This document shows, one piece after another, positions 25,804 through 33,655 of a stretch of DNA of 42,101 nucleotides. Source of the stretch: Actinobacteria bacterium RBG_16_68_21 (GTDB lineage Bacteria; Actinomycetota; Acidimicrobiia; Spongiisociales; UBA11373); contig MELR01000007.1 of the NCBI GenBank assembly GCA_001767695.1, forward strand, positions 76,772 through 118,872, given 5' to 3'. The notes under the pieces were generated by a model. The model was not told the origin of the DNA and did no database searches. It saw only the letters and a program-made list of their open reading frames with translations. The position numbers were made by a program, and so were the translations under genes. Within the stretch, counting starts at the first letter, position 1. Each line of letters begins with the position of its first letter.

Positions 25804-26154
25804 CTACCGGTCTCGCTTCTCCTTGATACGGGTAGCCTTCGAGCCGACACGATCGCGCAGGTAGTAGAGCTTGGCACGACGCACCGAGCCCCTCCTGATG
25901 ACCTCGATCGACTGGATGATCGGGGCGTGGAGGGGGAATATCCGCTCCACGCCGATGCCGAAGGAGATCTTGCGCACGGTGAAGGTCTCGCCGAGACCGC
26001 CGCCATTGCGGGCGATCACGTTGCCCTCGAACGTCTGAACGCGTTCCCGTCCGCCCTCGACCACCCGGACGTTCACCTTGACGGTGTCGCCCGGACCGAA
26101 GTCGGGAATGTCGTCGCGCTTGTAGGCGCCCTCGACCTGATCGAGCTTGTTCAT
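25804..26154 (-). CDS. rplS: 50S ribosomal protein L19
   Basis: A 116-residue protein, normal length, with L19 motifs: [57 protein letters not shown] and [27 protein letters not shown] 26154 is preceded by GGAGG at about eight bases. It follows trmD after 51 bases, the standard arrangement. Confidence 0.97.
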   Translation of the reverse strand: MNKLDQVEGAYKRDDIPDFGPGDTVKVNVRVVEGGRERVQTFEGNVIARNGGGLGETFTVRKISFGIGVERIFPLHAPIIQSIEVIRRGSVRRAKLYYLRDRVGSKATRIKEKRDR

Positions 26155-26205
26155 CGGGGTGTCCTCCGGACACGGCGCGGACGGTACGTCCGGCGGCGAC
26201 GGATT

Positions 26206-26895
26206 CTATACGGCCTCGGGGTCGTCCGCGAAATCGTCCAGGAGATCGGGCCGCCGCTCCCGGGTCCTCGCCAGCCGCTGCTCGCGCCGCCACCGCGCCA
26301 CCCGGCCGTGATCCCCGGACAGCAACACCTCGGGTACGGTCCATCCCCGGAACTCGGCGGGCCTGGTGTACTGCGGTTCCTCGAGCAAGCCGTCTCGGAA
26401 GCTCTCGGTCTCCGTGGACCCCGGATTCCCCACCACCCCCGGGATGAGGCGCGCCACGCCCTCGACGACAGCCAGGGCTGCGGCCTCACCGCCGGCGAGC
26501 ACGAAGTCTCCCAGGGACACCTGCTGGTGCACGAGATGCTCGGCAACCCGCTCATCCACTCCTTCGAACCTGCCGCAGACCAGCGTCAACCAGGAAAGGC
26601 GGGCCCACCCATCCAGCATGCCCTGGGTGAGCGGGGTTCCCGTCGGAGCAAGCAGCACCCGGTGGCTGTCGGCCAGTCCCTCGAGCGCGGCGGCGATCGG
26701 CTCGATCATCATCACCATCCCCGGACCTCCGCCGAACGGCGCGTCGTCCACCTGGCGATGCTTGCCCAGGCCGTGTTCCCGGAGGTTCACCAGGTCGACT
26801 GTGAGCGACGACTCGGAGATGGCCCTGCCGACGATGCTCACTCCCAGAGCCCCCTCGAAAAACTCGGGAAACAGCGTGACAACGGAGATGCGCAT
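26206..26895 (-). CDS. trmD: tRNA (guanine-N1)-methyltransferase TrmD
   Basis: Methylates G37 of tRNAs using SAM in a trefoil-knot fold. A 229-residue protein with ISVVTLFPEFFEGAL, DDAPFGGGPGMVMMIEPI, LVCGRFEGVDERV, SLGDFVLAGGEAAALAVVEGVARLIPGVVGN and the C-terminal TRPAEFRGWTVPEVLLSGDH. ATG 26895 has TACGCT exactly six bases upstream and no ribosome binding site, so a leaderless start is likely. In related genomes trmD follows rimM; here the two are separated by about 8.4 kb. Confidence 0.96.
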   Translation of the reverse strand: MRISVVTLFPEFFEGALGVSIVGRAISESSLTVDLVNLREHGLGKHRQVDDAPFGGGPGMVMMIEPIAAALEGLADSHRVLLAPTGTPLTQGMLDGWARLSWLTLVCGRFEGVDERVAEHLVHQQVSLGDFVLAGGEAAALAVVEGVARLIPGVVGNPGSTETESFRDGLLEEPQYTRPAEFRGWTVPEVLLSGDHGRVARWRREQRLARTRERRPDLLDDFADDPEAV

Positions 26896-26945
26896 CGGGG
26901 CAGCGTATCGCCATCGCCGGGCCCGACCGTTGGTAACGTCGCCTC
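26896..26945. promoter_or_regulatory. Back-to-back leaderless promoters for trmD and the SH3-like membrane protein
   Basis: On the minus strand TACGCT (26902-26907) stands six bases before ATG 26895. On the plus strand TAACGT (26934-26939) stands six bases before ATG 26946. Predicted transcription starts are 50 bases apart. The arrangement repeats that at 23838-23884. Confidence 0.6.
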
Positions 26946-27992
26946 ATGCGCTCGCACGCCCTACGGCTCGTGCTCCTCACCGCGATCGCAGTCGGGGGGT
27001 CGATGTCCGTATCAGGATCGGCCCTCGCCGCCGATCAGGGGGGGTGTACCACCACGCTCAACGGGGTAGAGGTCGAGCGGATCGCCTCCCTCAACAGCCC
27101 GCTCGAGTTGTCGGCGACCGACACGGTGGTGTTCGCCGGAACGGGACCGACGCCGACGGAAACAGTGCGGGTCGCGTTGATCGTCGGCCCGATAACCGTG
27201 GACAGCGGGTCGACGACCTATCTCCCCGCTGCAGCCGAGTTCTCCGCGTCTCTCGATCTGGACGAGGTGAGCCCCTACGGAGTCGGTCTCTTCCGGGTCA
27301 GGGGATCCACCGACCAGTGTGTCGTCGAAGTCTGGCTACGGATCTCCGGTCGATCCCCTCTCACGACGCTCACCGGACTCACCGCCGCCGGGCTGGCCCT
27401 CGGCGGGTTGACGGGATTGCTCGGGGCAGTCGCCTCGCGGCGCCGCTGGTCCCGGATCGCCGGAGCAGCCGGAGGGTTGTTCGTCGGCGGCGGGGGTGCG
27501 GTCCTCGGCCAGCAGTTCGGTCGCCTCCAACTCTCCTACCCGTCGCTGGCGATATCGGCCCTGGGCGCAGCCGGACTCGGTTACCTGCTGGGCGGCTTGC
27601 TCCGACCTGACCGGGCCGCGGCCTTCCGGGACGATCCCGATCTCCCGGAGGACATCGCCCCGACGCTCGTCGATCACCGGCCGGGGCCCATGGTGGCCGC
27701 GTCCGCACCTGCGGCGCTGAGGTCGGCGCGTCCGGAGCCGCCGGCTTCCTCGCAACCACCGACCCGTTCCGGGCCAGCAGTGGTCCCACCCGAAGCGGCC
27801 GCGCCCTACTGGTGCTACGTACTCGCCGAAGTCGATGTCTTCGATCTCACCGACCACACCCGGATCGTGGCCCGGCTTCGCCCGGGATCGTGGTACCTCT
27901 GCAAGCGCGAAATCGGGGCCTGGGCGCATGTGGCCTCCGGCGACGGCCCCGATGGCTGGGTGGCGCGGGGCTCGGTGCACCGACAGGGATAG
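26946..27992 (+). CDS. Secreted/membrane protein with three membrane helices and a C-terminal SH3-like domain
   Basis: A 348-residue protein not recognised as a named family. It has a signal peptide (residues 1-28, ...SVSGSALAA), a predicted extracellular part of about 100 residues with two cysteines (CTTTLNG, DQCVVEVW) that could form a disulfide, and three Gly/Ala/Leu-rich hydrophobic helices between about 140 and 220. A Pro/Ala/Ser-rich linker follows. The C-terminal ~55 residues (VLAEVDVFDLTDHTRIVARLRPGSWYLCKRE, then GWVARGSVHRQG) resemble a bacterial SH3 domain. SH3 domains often bind cell-wall peptides, which would suit an envelope role if this end is outside. It has a leaderless promoter and may be co-transcribed with the lipoprotein gene 56 bases downstream. 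Confidence 0.78.
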   Translation: MRSHALRLVLLTAIAVGGSMSVSGSALAADQGGCTTTLNGVEVERIASLNSPLELSATDTVVFAGTGPTPTETVRVALIVGPITVDSGSTTYLPAAAEFSASLDLDEVSPYGVGLFRVRGSTDQCVVEVWLRISGRSPLTTLTGLTAAGLALGGLTGLLGAVASRRRWSRIAGAAGGLFVGGGGAVLGQQFGRLQLSYPSLAISALGAAGLGYLLGGLLRPDRAAAFRDDPDLPEDIAPTLVDHRPGPMVAASAPAALRSARPEPPASSQPPTRSGPAVVPPEAAAPYWCYVLAEVDVFDLTDHTRIVARLRPGSWYLCKREIGAWAHVASGDGPDGWVARGSVHRQG

Positions 27993-28048
27993 CCCGGCCC
28001 CGGCCGGGGTTGCTCAAGGCGCCGCCCGACCCTTCCGACACATCAACC

Positions 28049-29398
28049 ATGGAGTGGAGATGGTGGAGTCGCGCTCGCCTGGCGGTTCTCGCCGGGTCGG
28101 TCGTCCTTTCCGCCTGCGCCGCCGAGCCGGGTATGTTCCCCGGGGACGTCGGCGACGGCGCGGCGACGACATCGACCACCCTTGCGACGACGCTCGAGTC
28201 CGCCGGCTACACGCTCCCCGACGTGACCACCCGGCCGATCACGTCCGCCGAAGTGCTGGCCATGCTCCCCACCGGCCACGGCGGAATGGCCGAGTCGGCT
28301 GGGGCATCTCTGGCGCCGATGACGACGGCGGATCTGCTCACCCGAGCCACCCTCGACCCGAGCGACGAGGCCGCCGACGTCGTGCGCTTCGGACGGCTCA
28401 TCGGGGCATCCGGCACCTACCCACAGGACGACGAAACCACCGCATACGTGTGGATCGACGTCCTTTCCGACGCCGATGCCGCCCACGGGTACCTGCTCGA
28501 CTACGCCGGCGACGTGTTCAAGGGAGCCGGCGGAACCCACTCCCCCGATTCCACGGCGGTGCGCGTCGAGGAATTCCCCATGGATGTCGGGGAGGAGGCG
28601 ATCGGCCTCGACCTGCGCGTCGACGCCACGACCACGGAGACGGCGGTCGTGTTCCGGCTCGGGCGGATCGTGATCTGGGTCTCCTACGCCCGCGCCGACG
28701 ACGCCGACGTCCGCGTCGCCACTCAGTACCTGGCCGAGGAGGTCGCCGACCGAGTGGTCTCCACCCTCACCACCGGAACCCCGGCGGCGCCACGGCCGGA
28801 CACCCCCGACCACCGATTCGCCACGAGTATGTCCATCGATGCCGGCGGAATCGCCTACGGAGTCGAGGTGACAGGGGTGGCCTCCGGCGCCGACCTCACC
28901 TGCTCGATTCGCCGTGCCACCCCGGCCGGCGAGACCCGCGAGGATCTGTGGTTGGTCGGTGGGGTCTTGTGGTCGCGATCGGGTAGTTCGGGGGACGCCC
29001 ATCTGGTCGGCGGCAATCTCGCCGAGCGCGGCCTGCTGGCACTCTGTCCTCCGTGGCCGCTCGACGCCCGGGACTCCGGTCTCACCACGCCGACCGGAGA
29101 CTCCACCGCCCACGAGCTGAACGGGGTGGACGCCCTCGGGCATCAGTCCGATCTGGCCGGCCTCGAGCAGGCGCTGGGCGTCTCCCTCGACGGGGTGGAG
29201 GTCACCACGTTCACCTACTGGCTCGCCAACGAGGTCCCCTGGCTCCTCGAGTTGAGCATCACCGCGGAGGGTGACGCCGCGGAACTGGAGCCGTTGACGG
29301 GCCCGGGATTCGCCACCCTGGGCGAGGTCGCGTTGACGCTTCGCCATCGCATCCTCGACCTCGGCGGTCCGGTCGAGCGGATCCTGGCTCCCGGCTAG
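28049..29398 (+). CDS. Predicted lipoprotein, function unknown
   Basis: A 449-residue protein with a type II signal peptide: basic N-terminus, hydrophobic core (LAVLAGSVVL) and lipobox LSAC with Cys23. A Thr/Ala-rich linker follows, then about 400 soluble residues with two regions of alternating strand and helix (around VRVEEFPMDVGEEAIGLDLRV and ADLTCSIRRATPAGETREDLWLVG). No named domain is recognised. ATG 28049 is chosen because the lipobox signal starts there; there is no good ribosome binding site. It follows the SH3-like gene on the same strand and converges on cofH, sharing a CTAG stop palindrome (29395-29398). Confidence 0.78.
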   Translation: MEWRWWSRARLAVLAGSVVLSACAAEPGMFPGDVGDGAATTSTTLATTLESAGYTLPDVTTRPITSAEVLAMLPTGHGGMAESAGASLAPMTTADLLTRATLDPSDEAADVVRFGRLIGASGTYPQDDETTAYVWIDVLSDADAAHGYLLDYAGDVFKGAGGTHSPDSTAVRVEEFPMDVGEEAIGLDLRVDATTTETAVVFRLGRIVIWVSYARADDADVRVATQYLAEEVADRVVSTLTTGTPAAPRPDTPDHRFATSMSIDAGGIAYGVEVTGVASGADLTCSIRRATPAGETREDLWLVGGVLWSRSGSSGDAHLVGGNLAERGLLALCPPWPLDARDSGLTTPTGDSTAHELNGVDALGHQSDLAGLEQALGVSLDGVEVTTFTYWLANEVPWLLELSITAEGDAAELEPLTGPGFATLGEVALTLRHRILDLGGPVERILAPG

Positions 29399-31254
29399 TC
29401 GGCCCGCTGCAGCGCCCCGTACAGGGTGCTGCGGCGCATCGGTGATCGACCGGCGGCGACGATCGCCGCATCCAACTCCTCCGGGGTGATCCCCCGCCCG
29501 TGGGAGGCGCCGGCGGCGTGGGAGATGTTCTCGTCGATGAGCGTCCCGCCCAAGTCGTTGCAGCCGGCCCGCAGCAGCGAGGCGGCTCCGGGGATCCCCA
29601 GCTTCACCCACGACGCCTGGATGTTGGGGATCAGGCCGTCGAAGGCGATCCGGGCCACGGCGTGCACCAGTACCACCTCGTCCCACGTGGGACCCGGCCG
29701 GGCCCGCCCTCGCAGGAAGATCGGGGCACCCATGTGGACGAAGGGCAGAGGGACGAACTCGGTAAAGCCCCCCGTGCGCCGCTGTATTGCCCGCAGTACC
29801 TCGAAGTGGTTTGCCCACGATGGCGGCCCGTCGATGTGGCCGAACATCATCGTTGCGGTCGAACGCAGCCCCATCTCGTGGGCCAGGACCATGACCCGCG
29901 CCCATTCGGCGGTCGTGATCTTGTCGGGACAGAGATGGCGGCGGATGTCGTCGTCGAGGATCTCGGCGGCCGTCCCGGGAAGGGTCCCCAGGCCCGCCTC
30001 CTTGAGCCGGCCCAGGAAGTCGGCCACCGAGGTTCCCAGTGTCTCCGCGCCCTGCCATACCTCCAGCGGGGTGAAGCCGTGCACGTGGATGGCGGGCACA
30101 GCCTCCTTTATCGCCTTGAGGACCGCCACGTAGAACTCGCCGGTGAAGTCGGGGTGGATTCCCCCCTGCAGGCACACCTCCGTCGCGCCGCGTTCCCACG
30201 CCTCGACCGTGCGGAACACGACCTCGTGAATCTCGAGCAGGTACGGGTCGCCGCGCAGGCTGAGGCTGCGCGGGCCCTTGGAGAAGGCACAGAAGCCGCA
30301 CCGGAAGTAGCACTGGTTCGTGTAGTTGATGTTGCGATTCACGACGTAGGTGACCGTGTCGCCGTTGGCTCTGAGGCGCAGGTCGTCGGCGACCCGGGCG
30401 ACCGCGTCGACCTCGTCGCCGCGCGATCGGAAGAGCCGCTCGACCTCGTCGCGGGAGGGTGGGCTGCCGCCGAGGGACCGCTCGAGGATGCCGCGCAGCG
30501 CCGGATCGAGGTGATCGAGGCCGGACGGATCCGACCGGGTGGCCCAGGGGGGATCGCCCCACTCGGCGGAGAAGCGGGTCGCGGACGCCGGGACGGGCTC
30601 GTCCTTGCCCGGCGCCCAGGAGTAGCGGGGACGGGCCGCGCCCGAGCCGTCGACCAGATGCAGCCAGGCGGCGAAGACCTCAGGCGGCAGCCCGGCCCGC
30701 GCCACGTCCGCGGCCAGTCCGATGGGGAACGCGGTGCGCTCCACGAGTGCGCCGCCGAGGGCGTCGCGCAGCTGGCCGATCCGCTCGGTGTCCCAGTCGC
30801 GCAACAGCAGATCGCCGGCTCCCGCGGCGACGGCGGCCACGGCATCCTCCACCGAGTCGACGAACACGGAGACCACCGTCTCCAACCCCGGTATCGACAC
30901 GAGTTCCGCCATCGCCGCCACCCGGCTCCTCCCGGTGCGAACGTGAGACGCCCGGGAACGGGCCGCCGCATCGAGCACGGACTCCTCTTCGCCGTCGTCG
31001 ATGACGGTGAGCCGCCATCCGGGGATGCCTCGCTCCGCCAGGCCAAGAACGACCGCCGGTTCGGCGACCCACGCCGCGGCCCCGCCCTCCCCCGGGCCGG
31101 ATGACACGGGGAGAAGGCCCCCGGCGATGGCGCCGACGACATCGGCGGTGGTGATCCCGGCGATCTCGACCGTCGTCGTGCCTTCGCGGCGCCGGGTGGC
31201 CGCCCATACCTCCGTGACCCCATCGGCGGGACGAAGCGCCAGGAACGTGATCAT
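29395..31254 (-). CDS. cofH: F420 precursor (FO) synthase subunit CofH with an extra N-terminal domain
   Basis: Radical SAM enzyme that, with CofG, condenses a 5-amino-6-ribitylaminouracil-derived intermediate with a tyrosine-derived unit to form the deazaflavin FO of coenzyme F420. A 619-residue protein. The radical SAM core begins at about residue 299 with DTVTYVVNRNINYTNQCYFRCGFC (C315, C319, C322) and includes EVCLQGGIHPDFTGEFYV and HIDGPPSWANHFEVLRAIQ, ending in AGASHGRGITPEELDAAI. Residues 1 to ~240 have no counterpart in ordinary CofH (~370 residues). ATG 31254 overlaps the cofG stop as ATGA. In mycobacteria the two activities are fused as FbiC; here they are separate but coupled. Confidence 0.93.
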   Translation of the reverse strand: MITFLALRPADGVTEVWAATRRREGTTTVEIAGITTADVVGAIAGGLLPVSSGPGEGGAAAWVAEPAVVLGLAERGIPGWRLTVIDDGEEESVLDAAARSRASHVRTGRSRVAAMAELVSIPGLETVVSVFVDSVEDAVAAVAAGAGDLLLRDWDTERIGQLRDALGGALVERTAFPIGLAADVARAGLPPEVFAAWLHLVDGSGAARPRYSWAPGKDEPVPASATRFSAEWGDPPWATRSDPSGLDHLDPALRGILERSLGGSPPSRDEVERLFRSRGDEVDAVARVADDLRLRANGDTVTYVVNRNINYTNQCYFRCGFCAFSKGPRSLSLRGDPYLLEIHEVVFRTVEAWERGATEVCLQGGIHPDFTGEFYVAVLKAIKEAVPAIHVHGFTPLEVWQGAETLGTSVADFLGRLKEAGLGTLPGTAAEILDDDIRRHLCPDKITTAEWARVMVLAHEMGLRSTATMMFGHIDGPPSWANHFEVLRAIQRRTGGFTEFVPLPFVHMGAPIFLRGRARPGPTWDEVVLVHAVARIAFDGLIPNIQASWVKLGIPGAASLLRAGCNDLGGTLIDENISHAAGASHGRGITPEELDAAIVAAGRSPMRRSTLYGALQRAD

Positions 31255-32387
31255 GCGGCCTCCCTCTGGGGTGCTCGGGCATACCCCTCGTCGTCTACGG
31301 CCTCGGTGACCTTCCTCAGGAGTGCCGGATCGATCCACTGGTCGTCGATGAACTCGGGGTACACCGGAAGCCGGGGCATCAGGCGGAACCCGGCCGCCTC
31401 GGTGCGGGCCCGTAGCTCGTCGAGGTGCGGCCAGGGCGCCTCCGGATTCACCCAGTCGATGGTGAGCGGCGACACACCGCCCCAGTCGTTGATGCCGGCA
31501 TCGAGGTAGACCTCGAAGCGCTCGGTGAGATTCGGGGGCACCTGGAGGTTGGCCGCGGGACCCAGGATCCACCGGGCCACGGCGACGACACGGGCGAAGT
31601 ACTCGACGGTCGGTTCGGCATCCCATCGCTTGGGTGTGTCGTTCTTGGCGCGGAAGTTCTGGACGATGACCTCCTGAATTGCACCAGATTCGTCGGAGAG
31701 GCCGCGCACCACCAGCAGGCTGTCGACGATCTCCTCGACGGTCTCTCCGATCCCGACGAGGATCCCTGTGGTGAACGGGACCCTGATCCGCCCCGCCGCC
31801 CGGATCACCTCGATGCGCAGAGTCGGATCCTTGTCGGGGCAGCCGTGGTGGGGCATTCCCGGCTCCATGAGCCGCGGCGACACGTTTTCCAGCATGAGCC
31901 CCATCGACGGATTGGAGGGTCGCAATGCCGCCAGCTCTGCGGCGCTCATCAGCCCCGGATTCGCATGGGGAAACAGCCCGGTCGCGGCCACCACTGCTTC
32001 GGTGTTCCGGCGCACGTAGTCGATGGTCGTGGCGCAATCGTGGGCGGTGAGGAACGCCGTCGCCTGGTTCCATCTCGCCTCGGGGCGGTCTCCCAGAGTG
32101 AACAGCGCCTCGGTGCACCGCTGGGCGTCGCCGGCCACGGCGATTGCCATGACATCCTCCGGCGTGAGGTATTCCCCCCCGGCTCCCGGCGGTTTGGCAA
32201 ACGTGCAATACGTGCAGTGATCGCGACACAGCGTGGTCAGCGGCACGAACACCTTTCGGGAGTACGTGACGGTCCGGCCCCGCCCCTCATCACGCAGGCG
32301 GCGGGCCTCGGCGAAGAGGCCGGCGACGTCTCCTCGCCCCCGGATGAGGTCGGCTGCCAGCTCGCGATCGGGAGTCGGAAACGACAT
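31251..32387 (-). CDS. cofG: FO synthase subunit CofG (7,8-didemethyl-8-hydroxy-5-deazariboflavin synthase)
   Basis: Partner radical SAM enzyme of CofH in F420 precursor synthesis. A 378-residue protein with the cluster motif in TLCRDHCTYCTFAKPPG (C54, C58, C61), YLTPEDVMAIAVAG, LMLENVSPRLMEPGMPHHGCPDKDP, FTTGILVGIGETVEEIVDSL, VIVQNFRAKNDTP and DAGINDWGGVSPLTIDWVNPEAPWP. All are typical of CofG. TACGGT stands eight bases before ATG 32387, so the transcript has almost no leader. It forms a two-gene unit with cofH. Confidence 0.96.
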   Translation of the reverse strand: MSFPTPDRELAADLIRGRGDVAGLFAEARRLRDEGRGRTVTYSRKVFVPLTTLCRDHCTYCTFAKPPGAGGEYLTPEDVMAIAVAGDAQRCTEALFTLGDRPEARWNQATAFLTAHDCATTIDYVRRNTEAVVAATGLFPHANPGLMSAAELAALRPSNPSMGLMLENVSPRLMEPGMPHHGCPDKDPTLRIEVIRAAGRIRVPFTTGILVGIGETVEEIVDSLLVVRGLSDESGAIQEVIVQNFRAKNDTPKRWDAEPTVEYFARVVAVARWILGPAANLQVPPNLTERFEVYLDAGINDWGGVSPLTIDWVNPEAPWPHLDELRARTEAAGFRLMPRLPVYPEFIDDQWIDPALLRKVTEAVDDEGYARAPQREAA

Positions 32388-32635
32388 AGCGGGAAACCGT
32401 AGTCACGGCCCCGCCGCTGGACACGTCGGCGACGCCCCGAAGACTCCGGTCCGATCCGGAAGACCCCCGGCGAGAGCCCCGCCTGGGAACGGCGGTGGCC
32501 GGCGCGCCCCAAGGCTCCCCGGTCGCGGCGAACCCGATTCGGCGACGCCCCCGGGAGCGAGCGGCGCGGTCGGCGGCGGCGAGGGCGAGTCGCCCGGGCG
32601 GTACCCTGGACCCCAGAACTCAGCGAAAGGACCGC
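32388..32635. promoter_or_regulatory. Divergent intergenic region between cofG and the gap genes
   Basis: A 248-base, very GC-rich gap with no supportable gene. Toward cofG: -10 TACGGT at 32396-32401 (minus). Toward gap: -10 TACCCT at 32602-32607 (plus), giving a leader of about 22 bases with an AAAGGA ribosome binding site before ATG 32636. A palindrome GGGCGA-G-TCGCCC at 32583-32595 lies just upstream of the gap -10, across the -35 zone, and could be an operator. The middle (about 32410-32580) shows only weak short inverted repeats. Confidence 0.5.
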
Positions 32636-33655
32636 ATGACCGCGCCGATCCGCATCGGCCTGATGGGCTTCGGCCGAATCGGTCGCAATGTGTTCCGCCA
32701 AGTGCGGGACCGCGGCGATCTCGAGGTGGCCGCCATCGTCGATGTCGCCGACCCGACAGCATTGGCCTATCTCCTCGAATACGACACCATCTTCGGACGC
32801 TATCCGGCCCCGGTGTCCTACGACAACGGCTTCCTCGTCGCCGGTGATCACCGCATCCCGATGCTCACCGCCGCCGAGCCGGGAGACGTCGACTGGTCCG
32901 CACTCGACGTGGACGTCGTCGTCCAGGCCACCCGTAAACACCGCACCGCTGCCGAATGCGCCCGGCATCTCGAAGCCGGGGCGAAACGCGTGGTGCTCGC
33001 GTCCACTCCCCAGAATCCGGACGACATGGACACCGTCATCATGGGAGCCAACGATCACCTGCTCGGGCCCGACGACCGGATGGTGGCACTGGGGTCGAAC
33101 ACCTCAAACGCCCTGGCCCCCATCCTGCGAGTGCTCGATGAGGGTTTCGGGGTGGAGAGGGCGATGTTCACCGTCGTCCACGCCTTCACCAACGAGCAGC
33201 GGCTCGCCGATGTGCCCGGCGACGACCTCCGCACGAGCCGTGCCGCCGCGGAGAACATCATTCCTTCAGCCACCACCTCTGCGGCCATCATCGAGTCGGT
33301 GCTCCCGCAGTTCGCCGGGAAGCTGAGCGGGATCGCCCTCAACGTGCCCGTGTCGGACGGCTCCAACGTCGATCTGGTGGCGACCCTCGCCACCCCTGCG
33401 GACCGGGCCGCGGTGAACGCTCACGTCGCCGCCGCGGCGGCAGACTCCGACGTGATCGAATACACCGAGGACCCCATCGTCTCCAGCGACGTGATCGGCA
33501 ACACCCACTCCGCCGTGTGGGATGGCCTGGCGACCATGGTCGTGGGAGGAACCCTCCTCAAGTGCGTCACCTGGTTCGACAACGGGTGGGGCTACGCGGC
33601 GAGGGTGGTGGACGCGATCGTCAAGCTGGCATCGTTCGAGGAGGTGTCCGCATGA
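32636..33655 (+). CDS. GAPDH-like protein lacking the catalytic cysteine
   Basis: A 339-residue homologue of glyceraldehyde-3-phosphate dehydrogenase. The NAD-binding fold is kept (GFGRIGRNVF at 11-20, Asp36), as are His182 (TVVHAFTNEQ) and DNGWGYAARVVD. The active-site block that normally reads S-C-T-T-N-C-L-A-P is S-N-T-S-N-A-L-A-P here, so the nucleophilic Cys is Asn155. The phosphate-site T-S-T-G-A-A is replaced by S-A-T-T-S-A-A, and the substrate-phosphate Arg by Asn236 (LNVPVSDGS). It should not oxidise G3P by the known mechanism. The stop overlaps the start of the intact gap gene as ATGA, so both are made together. A structural or regulatory partner in a mixed tetramer, or a new NAD-dependent function, are possibilities. 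Confidence 0.9.
   Translation: MTAPIRIGLMGFGRIGRNVFRQVRDRGDLEVAAIVDVADPTALAYLLEYDTIFGRYPAPVSYDNGFLVAGDHRIPMLTAAEPGDVDWSALDVDVVVQATRKHRTAAECARHLEAGAKRVVLASTPQNPDDMDTVIMGANDHLLGPDDRMVALGSNTSNALAPILRVLDEGFGVERAMFTVVHAFTNEQRLADVPGDDLRTSRAAAENIIPSATTSAAIIESVLPQFAGKLSGIALNVPVSDGSNVDLVATLATPADRAAVNAHVAAAAADSDVIEYTEDPIVSSDVIGNTHSAVWDGLATMVVGGTLLKCVTWFDNGWGYAARVVDAIVKLASFEEVSA

Noticed and set aside
28043-30562. 839-codon minus-strand frame crossing the lipoprotein gene and cofH
   Set aside because: It is cofH read out of frame joined to the antisense of the lipoprotein gene; Arg/Gly-rich with no recognisable motif.
29500-31104. 534-codon plus-strand frame antisense to cofH
   Set aside because: No domain and typical shadow composition; cofH is certain on the other strand.
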